DNA of 64,000 nucleotides, from positions 1 to 64,000 of the forward strand of contig JBAMMC010000004.1 in the NCBI GenBank assembly GCA_039793985.1, read 5' to 3'. The notes below the pieces were generated by a model. That model saw nothing but the letters and a program-made list of their open reading frames with translations. It did not search any database and was not told the DNA's origin. This document shows positions 44,936 to 53,403 of this stretch, piece after piece. The position numbers and the translations under genes are program-made. How positions within the stretch are numbered: position 1 is the stretch's first letter; each line of letters starts with the position of its first letter. The stretch comes from ARK-14 sp002899805. Its GTDB lineage: Archaea > Thermoproteota > Thermoprotei_A > Sulfolobales > Fervidicoccaceae.

Positions 44936-45115
44936 GGCTTTTTTACCTTCCACCATATTTCATTTCAGTTTTCTCATTTTTACTTAACGAGTAGGTTTTA
45001 ATTAAGGATTCTAAAGATTAAAGTAATCTCAGAAAAACATGAGGAAGTGGAATGTAGATTATATTCTTTAGAATAAATTTAATTTTTAAAAATAAACAAA
45101 GAGGAAGAATTAAAA

Positions 45116-45712
45116 ATGGCAACTCGAGAAGTTATCCGTAGATACGATGCCACGGCCGAAGGTTACGATGAGCTCTATCAAGAAGAGCAGGGACTAAAGT
45201 ACATTTCAGCTTGGAAAATTATTTTTAAAATGAATGGAAAATTAGTTGATATCGGATGCGGTACACTCCTTTTCGAGAGATTTTTGAAACTCTACGGGAT
45301 CTTTGATAATTTCAATTACATTGTAGCATTGGACATTAGTGAGAATATGTTGAAAGTAGGTCTTTCTAAGGTAAGGAATGATAAAGAATTTGAAAGAAAG
45401 ATAGATGTTGTTAGAGGAGACGCTTCAAGACTTCCATTCAGAGACTCATCTTTTGAATATGGCGTTTCCTTCACAGTCTTTACTCTTTTAACATCTACGG
45501 TTATGGGAATAATGGAAATGAAAAGAGTTGTCAATATTGAAGGTTTATTTAGTCTCTTGAAAAAGTTCAACAGAATCCAAGTAGATGAAGATTGCAGATT
45601 AATTGCTGAAACAGAAAAAGATAGCATCTACGTTTTTAAGAAAGAAAAAGCAAAGGAGGTTTTTACAAATGGAAGAAAAGCAGAAAAAGTCGATGACCTC
45701 AGTAGACGTTAA
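45116..45712 (+). CDS. SAM-dependent methyltransferase (class I)
   Basis: A 198-residue Rossmann methyltransferase. The SAM loop is LVDIGCGTLLFERFL near residue 44, IVALDISENML is the acidic ribose-binding loop, and VRGDASRLPFRDSSFEYG is motif III. Substrate unknown. Its last 44 bases overlap the NFACT gene, whose start and GGAGGT site lie inside it, so the two are translationally linked. Confidence 0.85.
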   Translation: MATREVIRRYDATAEGYDELYQEEQGLKYISAWKIIFKMNGKLVDIGCGTLLFERFLKLYGIFDNFNYIVALDISENMLKVGLSKVRNDKEFERKIDVVRGDASRLPFRDSSFEYGVSFTVFTLLTSTVMGIMEMKRVVNIEGLFSLLKKFNRIQVDEDCRLIAETEKDSIYVFKKEKAKEVFTNGRKAEKVDDLSRR

Positions 45713-47552
45713 AGCTTGGATAGAAGAAACGAAGGATAGTCTAATTGGGACAAGGATTCATAACATATATGTTATCCAAGAACGCAAAATTATATTATTC
45801 AAGGTCAAAATCGCTGACTACAAATATTTGCTTATAGAGCCCGGAAAGAGGATTCATTTGACTAGAAGCATAGTAGACATTCCTGAAACTCCAAACGTTT
45901 TTGCTACATCACTAAGAAAGTATTTGAGAGATCAGACCATAGAGGGGATTAAACAGATTGGATTTGATAGAATATTGAAGATAAATTTCAAGAATGGCTA
46001 TTCGATTTACGTCGAATTGTTACCTAGAGGTGAAGCTATCCTCGTTGACAACGAAGAAAAGATACTCCAAGCAACGGAATTCAAGAGTATGAAAGATAGG
46101 GAGATAAAAAGGGGACAATCCTACGTTCTTCCGCCCGTGATTCAGGAGGTTCCCTCACAAGAAGAATGTGAGAAGAGAATAATGGAAGGAAAAAAGCTAG
46201 CTTTATCCAGGGAACTTGGGATTCCGCCAGAAATCTTGAATGAAGCCGAAAAAAGGGGAAAGAGTTCTTCACGCGAGGTATGCGCTGAGATCTTGAAAAT
46301 TATAGAGGCTTCTGGGAAAAATGGAGGCTTCATTCTGGTCAAAAATAATAACCCTATAAGTTTTCACCCCTTCCCACCAACCATTGGAGAAGACGAAGAA
46401 GCGCTTAGATTTGAGAAATTTAACGATGCAATCGATGAGTTCTACTTTAGACTTTCTTCTATTTCTATGGGAAAGGAACTGAGTGATGAAGAACAAAAAA
46501 TATCAAAGATGATAGATAACGTGTCAAGAGAAATTGAGGAGTATGAAAAAAGGTCAAAAGAACTATATGAAATAGCTGAGCTCTTGATGTCTAATCTGAA
46601 TGAGTTGAGAGAATTAAAAGAATGTATCGAAAGGGTCAGGAAAAAAGTTGGATGGGATGGTATTAGAGATCAGTGCCCAGGAATTACGGATATAGACCCG
46701 AATAGAGGAAGGGTGAAACTTAATATTGAAAATAAAGAAATCGAGCTACCTGTTAATTTAGATCCCTATATCTATGTTCAAGAATTATTTGAGGAAGGGA
46801 AAAAGCTTAGAAAGAAGGCAGAAAGCGCTAAACAACATCTTTTGGAACTGAAAGATAGACTGAAAAGAGAGGCCGAAAAAAGGGAGCAAAGAATTGAAGA
46901 AATGAAAGTAGCTTACAGGAAAAGGAGCTGGTATGAGAAATTTAGATGGACCATCACGAGAAACGGTTTTTTGGTTATAGCCGGTAGAGACGTTCAGCAA
47001 AATACTACTATTGTGAAAAAATATTTGAAAAGAGAGGACATCTATCTTCATGCAGATATACATGGTGCCTCTTCCACTATTATGATAACTGAAGGAAAAG
47101 CCCCTCTCGAGGAGGATATCTATGATGCTGCCATATTGGCAGCTTCTTACTCAAAGGGATGGAACATTGGTCTTCCGGCTGTGGATGTTTTTTGGGTGAA
47201 AGGCGAACAAGTTTCTCTATCGCCACCATCTGGCGAGTTTTTGGCTAAAGGGAGCTTCATGATTTACGGACAGAAGAACTACATCAAAGCAGTTCCATTA
47301 GTTTTACATCTAGGCATACAAACATGTGATGACGGAACTCTAAGGCCGTTTGTTGGTTCAGAAGAAGCGGTAAAAAAATATTCAATTCCTTTGGCAATTT
47401 TAATGCCAGGAGAAGCGAGTCCAGAAGAGGCCATAAAGAAGATAATAAATATTGGGAAGGAAAAAGGCTTCAACCTCCTTCCGTTGTCGGAAGAGTTAAA
47501 AAAGGTGTTTCCAGGTAAAACTAGGATAAAAGCGATATTGAACAATCCATGA
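45669..47552 (+). CDS. NFACT family protein (archaeal Rqc2/NEMF/RqcH homologue)
   Basis: Ribosome quality-control factor that binds the 50S subunit with stalled peptidyl-tRNA. The 627-residue protein has the NFACT-N domain (about 1-180), a helix-hairpin-helix and long coiled coil (about 260-440), and the NFACT-R (DUF814) domain: YEKFRWTITRNGFLVIAGRDVQQNTTIV and DIYLHADIHGASST. Start ATG 45669 is set by GGAGGT 8 nt upstream. Whether archaeal members add C-terminal tails is not known from the sequence. Confidence 0.92.
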   Translation: MEEKQKKSMTSVDVKAWIEETKDSLIGTRIHNIYVIQERKIILFKVKIADYKYLLIEPGKRIHLTRSIVDIPETPNVFATSLRKYLRDQTIEGIKQIGFDRILKINFKNGYSIYVELLPRGEAILVDNEEKILQATEFKSMKDREIKRGQSYVLPPVIQEVPSQEECEKRIMEGKKLALSRELGIPPEILNEAEKRGKSSSREVCAEILKIIEASGKNGGFILVKNNNPISFHPFPPTIGEDEEALRFEKFNDAIDEFYFRLSSISMGKELSDEEQKISKMIDNVSREIEEYEKRSKELYEIAELLMSNLNELRELKECIERVRKKVGWDGIRDQCPGITDIDPNRGRVKLNIENKEIELPVNLDPYIYVQELFEEGKKLRKKAESAKQHLLELKDRLKREAEKREQRIEEMKVAYRKRSWYEKFRWTITRNGFLVIAGRDVQQNTTIVKKYLKREDIYLHADIHGASSTIMITEGKAPLEEDIYDAAILAASYSKGWNIGLPAVDVFWVKGEQVSLSPPSGEFLAKGSFMIYGQKNYIKAVPLVLHLGIQTCDDGTLRPFVGSEEAVKKYSIPLAILMPGEASPEEAIKKIINIGKEKGFNLLPLSEELKKVFPGKTRIKAILNNP

Positions 47553-47637
47553 TTATTGTTCAAATCATTCAGTGTATCGGAAAAGAAAATCAGACTTATT
47601 AAGTCTCCTTATCTCAAAAGAAAAAAGGTGTATCGTT

Positions 47638-48066
47638 TTGGCTTCCGCTAAAGGTGTCACAGTAGACGAGTTGATGAGTTCCAATTTGGTAACAGCTTAC
47701 CCTGATGATCCACTTGAGAAAATAGTAAAACTCATGTTGGAAAATGAAGTTGGTAGTGTGGTGATAGTCAACGAAAAAGGTGTGCTACTTGGAATAATTA
47801 CAGAAAGGGATCTGATAACGAGGGTGCTCGGTCAAAAGATCAATCCAAATATACTAAAAGCAAAAGACATAATGAGTTCACCAGTGATTTATGTAGAATC
47901 AGGCACTCTCATTGAGGAAGCTGTAGCTGTCATGCAAGATAAGAAAATAGGTCATCTTCCAGTCGTAAAGGGAGGAAGAGTGATAGGAATAATTGCTGAA
48001 GGTGATGTAATCTCTCTTGCACCAGAATATCTACAGTTGCTTCGTATCAAGAAAAAAAGAAGATAA
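47638..48066 (+). CDS. CBS-domain protein (one CBS pair)
   Basis: A 142-residue protein made of a single Bateman module: first CBS about 8-65 (TVDELMSSNLVTAYPDDPLEKIV...GIITERDLI), second about 78-135 (KDIMSSPVIYVESGTLIEEAV...VIGIIAEGDVI). TTG 47638 has GGTG 7 nt upstream. Such modules bind adenine nucleotides or S-adenosylmethionine. It is the first of five CBS genes in a row; a 498-base gap separates it from the next four. Confidence 0.9.
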   Translation: MASAKGVTVDELMSSNLVTAYPDDPLEKIVKLMLENEVGSVVIVNEKGVLLGIITERDLITRVLGQKINPNILKAKDIMSSPVIYVESGTLIEEAVAVMQDKKIGHLPVVKGGRVIGIIAEGDVISLAPEYLQLLRIKKKRR

Positions 48067-48564
48067 ATAAATACCTCCGCTTACTACCTAAAATTTCTGT
48101 CTTTCTTATATATGTATATACTTTTTGGCTAAATTTCCTTAAAAAATGGAGAGAACAGCCCAATTTTCGTTGAAGCTTGATACGATCGATCCAGTTCTAT
48201 AACAACCAAAAACAATAATTGATTCATAATATGTAGACTTGAAAAGATATTTTTGAGGGATTCTGCGATATTTTCGGATTAAAGATTCTCTTAAAGGCTA
48301 ACTTGAAGGACATCTGCTAGACGTGGTGAGCAGTGCTCTCAGCCTTTCGAGGGAGTGCTTATGGTAGGTGCAAACTAGAACAGATGGGAGGACCAATGAA
48401 GGCCCAGAGAGAATCCTCTTCTTTTATGGTAGGGAGGAGATGAGTCAAGCAAGAAGAATCGTTTATGAAGATCGATTCTCCGAGAATCCAATCCTTTTTC
48501 GAAAGTAACACCATATTGTAAAGGTTTAATATGATGAAGATCATAATAATAAGTGGAAAGATAG
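48067..48564. other. Intergenic region with hairpins, possible gene remnants
   Basis: No intact gene. Short coding-like pieces appear (MERTAQFSLKLDTIDPVL* from about 48147 and MKIDSPRIQSFFESNT near 48468-48515). Inverted repeats include CTGCT/AGCAG (48314-48333), CTCTC/GAGGG (about 48335-48353), AGAATCG/CGATTCT (about 48453-48480) and GATTCTC-C-GAGAATC next to it. It is less AT-rich than usual spacers, so an unassigned RNA or a decayed CBS-type gene is possible. Confidence 0.35.
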
Positions 48565-49395
48565 GTGATTCTCATAGTTGAACCCTTAAATAAATCTAGT
48601 ACTCAAAAAGAAATTATCTTGAATTTTTTAAGAAAGAATGTTCCATTTGTAACCAAAGATGAAAAAGCTCTAAAAGCAAGGGAAATAATGAGAGAATCAT
48701 TATTACGGATACTCCCAGTTTTCGAGAGTGAATCCAAGAGGAAAGTTATAGGAGTTGTGCATAGAATAGATCTGCTCAACATATCATCTACTAAGTCTAA
48801 TTTAACTGTGAACGACATCATGAGCAGAGATTTCATCCTATTCGATGAAGAAGTAGAAATTATAGAAGCCTTAAGAGGCATGTTGAAAAATGGAGAATGG
48901 TATTCTATCGTTGAAAATAAGAATGGTGAATTTGAAGGAGTTTTTGGTTTAGAGGGTGGCATAAGGTATCTTGTTAACATAAGAAAAGAAAAACTTTCTT
49001 CGGCTATTGATGGCATCTATACGCGAAACCCAATATATCTATTCGAAAATGAAGAAATCTCTAAGGTCTGGTACTTGATGTTGAAACATAAATATGCTGG
49101 CTTTCCTGTTATAAATGACAGGAAAATTCTCGTCGGTGTTGTTACGCAACATGATCTCCTAAAAAGAGGATATTCTCGCCCAGTTTTCGAGTCCTCTTCA
49201 TCCCCCAGGAAAATAGAAGTGAGAGAGATAATGAACGTTCCCCCTCTTTCGGTAAGCATAGATTCAACAGCTTCCGAAGTTGTGGAGATAATGCTTAAGA
49301 AAGACATCGGGAGGGTCTATGTGGTTGAAAATAAAAGACTAACAGGAGTTGTGGATAGAGAAGATATAGTGAGATTCTTATTAAAGAATCCATGA
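48565..49395 (+). CDS. CBS-domain protein (four CBS repeats)
   Basis: A 276-residue protein built only of CBS repeats. Units start near REIMRES (about 42), NDIMSRDFI (about 91), YTRNPIYLF (about 152) and REIMNVPPLSVSIDSTASE (about 219), with VIGVVHRIDLL, VGVVTQHDLL and LTGVVDREDIV as ligand-loop strands. GTG start. It opens a tight four-gene block (gaps of 12-21 bases). No enzymatic domain is attached, so a nucleotide-sensing role is inferred. Confidence 0.85.
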   Translation: MILIVEPLNKSSTQKEIILNFLRKNVPFVTKDEKALKAREIMRESLLRILPVFESESKRKVIGVVHRIDLLNISSTKSNLTVNDIMSRDFILFDEEVEIIEALRGMLKNGEWYSIVENKNGEFEGVFGLEGGIRYLVNIRKEKLSSAIDGIYTRNPIYLFENEEISKVWYLMLKHKYAGFPVINDRKILVGVVTQHDLLKRGYSRPVFESSSSPRKIEVREIMNVPPLSVSIDSTASEVVEIMLKKDIGRVYVVENKRLTGVVDREDIVRFLLKNP

Positions 49396-49407
49396 AGGTG
49401 GTATTGT

Positions 49408-50328
49408 TTGTCCAATCCTCGTAGATTTGAAAAACACAGGTGGTTGAGGAGCGACGGAAAGCCTGAATTTTCCAGTAGAGTATATAGGGTTGAAGGTGAC
49501 CTTGAAAGATTGGCTAAAAGAACAATAGTGACAATATCTCCTATCTCACCAGTTAGAGAAGCAATTGAAAGGATGAACAATCATAAAGTAAGAAGCCTGT
49601 TAATTACTGTAGGAAATAAATTTGATGGTCTCCTATTAGCAGAGAACATTATAGACTATTTGGGAGGAGGAGAGCTCTACAATATAGCAATAAATAAATA
49701 CGAAGGAAACTTCTACAAATGCATCGAAGAACCTATTGAAAGTATAGTCAGCGATAAAAACATATATGTCTACACGAACACTAAGATAAGTGAAGTTATT
49801 GAAAAAATGGTAAACGATGGAGTTTCCATATTACCTGTTCTGAATAAAGATGGAACAGTCTATGGCATAATCTCTGAACACGATATAGTCGAGCTACTTG
49901 CCGAGAAACGAACCGGTGTTTCTGTTGGAGATATCGCTTCACAAATAATATCAATAAATACATTCGAACCACTACAAGAAGCAATGAAGAAAATTATCTC
50001 TCTTGGAGTTAGACAGATTTTCCTCAGAAATGAAGTCGAACAAATAGTTGGAGCTATAAACATAAAAGGAATAATAAGATATTTCGCTACTAGCGAAGTT
50101 TACAAATGGGTAAAGAAAGGATATATCACAGAAGCCAATTCAATTCCAGTTGGGAATCTTGCTTCATATGGCATTCTCAGGATCCCAGATTCTCTTGATG
50201 TTGGAGAGGCAGCGAGAGAAATGGTTAAAGCTGGATTCAGTTCGGCTCTTGTGGTGAAGGATTCTGAAGACTTTGGAATGGTTACGGAACGTGATATTTT
50301 TTACTCTTTAGCGTTTCCAATCAAATGA
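49408..50328 (+). CDS. CBS-domain protein (four CBS repeats)
   Basis: A 306-residue CBS protein. A charged N-terminal stretch (NPRRFEKHRWLRSDGKPEFS) precedes four degenerate repeats; the second pair is clearest in VYGIISEHDIVELLAEK and FGMVTERDIFYSLAF. TTG start with AAGGTG 7 nt upstream, 12 bases after the previous stop. The sequence is well diverged from its neighbours, so the array is old rather than a recent duplication. Confidence 0.85.
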   Translation: MSNPRRFEKHRWLRSDGKPEFSSRVYRVEGDLERLAKRTIVTISPISPVREAIERMNNHKVRSLLITVGNKFDGLLLAENIIDYLGGGELYNIAINKYEGNFYKCIEEPIESIVSDKNIYVYTNTKISEVIEKMVNDGVSILPVLNKDGTVYGIISEHDIVELLAEKRTGVSVGDIASQIISINTFEPLQEAMKKIISLGVRQIFLRNEVEQIVGAINIKGIIRYFATSEVYKWVKKGYITEANSIPVGNLASYGILRIPDSLDVGEAAREMVKAGFSSALVVKDSEDFGMVTERDIFYSLAFPIK

Positions 50329-50349
50329 GCTAAACAAGAGGTGAAAAAT

Positions 50350-51195
50350 ATGCCTCCAAAAATTATGGATTATATGACTTCACCAGTTATAGTAATCTCT
50401 CCCAACGATACGCTATCATATGCGAGGAATCTTATGCTGAAAAACGGAATAAGCAGTTTGATAGTGGTAGAGAAAGAATTACCTGTTGGAGTTCTAACGT
50501 CGACTGATTTCTTGAAAACAATGATGAGAGGAGAGTTAATGCGAAGGCCTTGGAGTGAAATAGTTGTGAGAGAGGTAATGACGGAAAATCCTATAACAGT
50601 TAAAATGACATATTCAATTGTAGATGCTGCTAGAATGATGATAAGAAATCAGATAAGTACTCTTCCAGTCATTGACAATGATGGGAAGCTTTCCGGTATA
50701 ATTAAAAGAAGCGATTTAGTAAGGGCATTCGCTGAGAACTATGAAGGTTGGTACAAAGTCAGTGACCTTATGGATGTATCTCCTCCGACAATATCCCCCT
50801 TTGCTCCAATAACAGCTGTATTAGATAAGATAAGTGAAAAACCATACTATAAGGTGCTTGTGTTGGACGGCGAAAGAGTAGTTGGTATAATAGCAAAAAG
50901 AGACCTAATATTCATAGAACCATCTAAGTTTGTTATTGGAGAAAAATACATCAAAAGGGATACCCTCTTAGAAAAAGGAAGGACTGGAGGAGTTAGGTTC
51001 TACCTGATACCTCTTGCTAACGACATCATGAGCACTAACCTTATAACAATATACCCAGATTCAGATGCTTCTGATGCAGCGAATCAAATGAGCAAAAAGG
51101 GCATTGGTTGTCTTCCAGTTATATCAAAAGAAGATGGTAGAGCGTTGGGACTCATAACTAAACATGAAATAACAATGGCACTCTCCAAAATGTGA
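50350..51195 (+). CDS. CBS-domain protein (four CBS repeats)
   Basis: A 281-residue protein with four CBS units: MDYMTSPVIVISPNDTLSYA, REVMTENPITVKMTYSIVDAA, SDLMDVSPPTISPFAPITAV and NDIMSTNLITIYPDSDASDAA, each followed by a G-I-I/L-K/T-R-D-like strand. ATG 50350 is used because GAGGTGA lies 5 nt upstream; GTG 50341 is part of that site. It is followed after 10 bases by the last gene of the array. Confidence 0.88.
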   Translation: MPPKIMDYMTSPVIVISPNDTLSYARNLMLKNGISSLIVVEKELPVGVLTSTDFLKTMMRGELMRRPWSEIVVREVMTENPITVKMTYSIVDAARMMIRNQISTLPVIDNDGKLSGIIKRSDLVRAFAENYEGWYKVSDLMDVSPPTISPFAPITAVLDKISEKPYYKVLVLDGERVVGIIAKRDLIFIEPSKFVIGEKYIKRDTLLEKGRTGGVRFYLIPLANDIMSTNLITIYPDSDASDAANQMSKKGIGCLPVISKEDGRALGLITKHEITMALSKM

Positions 51196-51205
51196 GGGGG
51201 GAGTA

Positions 51206-52021
51206 ATGGAAAAAATCATGAAGCTATTAGCTATTGATATAGCTGAGAAAGATTTCCCAGTCGTGGATAAAGATGATACCCTTTCACACGCTTTTAAGTT
51301 GATGGAAAAATTTGCTATCGATAGGGTACTTGTAACAGATGATAAAATGCTAGTAGGGATAATGACAAAAAGAGATGTACTCGGTAAATTAATGGTTGAA
51401 AGAACAAGGCTTTCAACTGCCTCAAGTCTTCATATTTCTAGCTTCATGAATCAACCAATTATTTCTGCTTTGCCGACCGTTACATTAAAAGAAGCAGCAT
51501 TTTTAATGACTTCAAAGGGAATAGGGTCCCTGCCTCTCGTAGATGGAGAGGGAATCAAAAGTCTACTACATAAGATAGATTTTGCTAAGCCCTTTCTTGA
51601 CACAGATTATCCTAAGGTAGGAGATTTGATGGTACAGATAAGTAAGGTAGCTCGAGTTGGTGAAAGAGTGTTAAAACTAAGAGAAGAATTCTTGAGAGGT
51701 TCAATGATTCTCGTTCCAGTAGTGGATTCAAAGGATAAGATATTGGGGATGATAACAGTAAATGAGCTAGCAGATGCTATGCTCGCTTACCATGAAAAAG
51801 TAGTCGAATCTAGAAGGAAGAGAGTGAGAAAAGAAATATTTGCAGAAGAAATCATGTATAGACCTCCCCTGATCGTTGAACCAGACGAACCAATCTCAGT
51901 TGCTGCAAAGCTAATGATAGAAAATAGAAAGCCTGGTGTGATTGTCGCTGAGAAGGGAGAAGTAAAGGGAATCCTCACAGCTGAATCTCTTCTTAGATAC
52001 ATATCGTCAAGAACTTCATAG
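51206..52021 (+). CDS. CBS-domain protein (four CBS repeats)
   Basis: A 271-residue protein and the last of the array. CBS units are visible at LVGIMTKRDVLGKL (first), SSFMNQPIISALPTVTLKEAA (second), a weaker third around KVGDLMVQISKVA with ILGMITVNELADAM, and EEIMYRPPLIVEPDEPISVAA (fourth). ATG after GGGGGGAG. T-rich sequence at 52048-52063 is a likely terminator. Confidence 0.86.
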   Translation: MEKIMKLLAIDIAEKDFPVVDKDDTLSHAFKLMEKFAIDRVLVTDDKMLVGIMTKRDVLGKLMVERTRLSTASSLHISSFMNQPIISALPTVTLKEAAFLMTSKGIGSLPLVDGEGIKSLLHKIDFAKPFLDTDYPKVGDLMVQISKVARVGERVLKLREEFLRGSMILVPVVDSKDKILGMITVNELADAMLAYHEKVVESRRKRVRKEIFAEEIMYRPPLIVEPDEPISVAAKLMIENRKPGVIVAEKGEVKGILTAESLLRYISSRTS

Positions 52022-52111
52022 AAAGTGCAATGAACTTGGCAGTTTGTCTAAAACTTTTTTATTTTAAACTTCGAGAAAAACACAGTATATGTTATAAAGG
52101 TTAGTTCTAAA

Positions 52112-52585
52112 ATGGTACAAAATTCTCGCGTTAAATTCGGAGTAGATGCAATGCTAGGAAGCCTTGCAAGATACCTGAGAATACTTGGTTATGATACTCT
52201 ATATTGGAAAGAATATACTGATGCAGAAATACTTGAGGAATTGAGCAAAAACGATAGAATTTTAATAACAAGAGATAAGCAGCTTTATTTTAAAGCTATA
52301 GATAAAGGAATAAATGTAGTGTTTTTTACCGAACCGCTTCCTATCAATAAGCTCCTATCTTGTCTCAGAGAAGTTGGTCTCATTGATTTGAGTTTTGATC
52401 CAAAAAAATCTAGATGTCCTGAATGTAACGGGGAACTTATGGAGACAAATAAACCACCTATGTCTTATGGAAATCATGCAAGGAAGTATTTTGTTTGCAA
52501 GAGATGTGGCATGATTTATTGGGTTGGAAAGCATTTTCATTATATAATGAAAACTTTAGGTGAAGCGAAAAATGAAAGTTGTTGA
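52112..52585 (+). CDS. Mut7-C RNase-domain protein (PIN-like fold with zinc ribbon)
   Basis: A 157-residue protein of the Mut7-C (DUF82) family. The N-terminal PIN-like part has FGVDAMLGSLARYLRILGYD and ILITRDKQLY with its conserved acids; the C-terminus is a zinc ribbon with CPECNGEL and CKRCGMIYW. Predicted RNase. Its end overlaps the AMMECR1 gene by 14 bases. Confidence 0.88.
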   Translation: MVQNSRVKFGVDAMLGSLARYLRILGYDTLYWKEYTDAEILEELSKNDRILITRDKQLYFKAIDKGINVVFFTEPLPINKLLSCLREVGLIDLSFDPKKSRCPECNGELMETNKPPMSYGNHARKYFVCKRCGMIYWVGKHFHYIMKTLGEAKNESC

Positions 52586-53192
52586 ACCAGAAGAACTAAC
52601 TCTTGAAGAAGGGGCCTATTTAGTGAAAAAAGCTAGAGAGAGCGTTGAAACAGCTTTGAAAGGAGGAAGGCCAGAAGTTAGCAATCCACCAGAAAAACTC
52701 CTTAGACCAGGCATTCCATTTGTTACTATTTACCTTTTGAAGAAGGGGGAAAAAGAGCTAAGAGGTTGTATAGGTTACATAACGGCAGTCAAATCTTTAT
52801 TAGAAGCTACCATAGAGGTAGCTAGAGAGGCGGCATTCAACGATCCAAGATTCCCACCGCTTACCCTCAGAGAGTACCCAGTCACCCTTTTCGAAGTCAC
52901 TGTTCTATCAGAACTCAGACCCATGCCACCATTTCCCGAGGAAAGAGTCAAGTTTGTAAAAATAGGAAAGATGGGTCTTATGGTCAGAAAGGGATTCTTC
53001 TCAGGTCTACTCCTACCACAGGTGGCAGTAGAGGAGGGATGGAACGAAATTCAATTCCTAGAGAATACTTGTCTGAAGGCAGGGCTTGACCCTGAATGCT
53101 GGAAAGACAAAGACGCACAATTTTTCTTCTTTTATGGTAGAATATTTGAAGAAGAATCTAGCTTCGGGGAAGTTATCGAGAGAAAATATTGA
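52572..53192 (+). CDS. AMMECR1-domain protein
   Basis: A 206-residue AMMECR1 family protein. Diagnostic are KELRGCIGY, EAAFNDPRFPPLTLREYP and LLPQVAVEEGWNEIQFLENTCLKAGL. The catalytic-looking Cys in LRGCIG is conserved. Function is not established; it is often near radical SAM or nuclease genes. ATG 52572 lies 8 nt after GGTGA and within the preceding gene; a GTG at 52560 is possible. Confidence 0.92.
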   Translation: MKVVEPEELTLEEGAYLVKKARESVETALKGGRPEVSNPPEKLLRPGIPFVTIYLLKKGEKELRGCIGYITAVKSLLEATIEVAREAAFNDPRFPPLTLREYPVTLFEVTVLSELRPMPPFPEERVKFVKIGKMGLMVRKGFFSGLLLPQVAVEEGWNEIQFLENTCLKAGLDPECWKDKDAQFFFFYGRIFEEESSFGEVIERKY

Positions 53193-53403
53193 ATTTCATA
53201 AGAAGAAGGATTTTCTTATTTTTAATTTCATTTCCATTGTATTAACAAAACCTTCTTCTGTGCAGGCTGAGTGAATCCCTATATATTTAAGCTTCAGTTT
53301 AACTCTGATATATCATCAACCAGACATCTCAAACTTGCCGGTTCTCATCATCAGCATTGATTATATAGAGGAAAACAATAATAAATTTTTGAGGAAATCA
53401 GCC

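Noticed and set aside
48359..48575. Two minus-strand ORFs of 61 and 66 codons
   Set aside because: No ribosome binding site or domain; they overlap each other in different frames within a hairpin-rich spacer.
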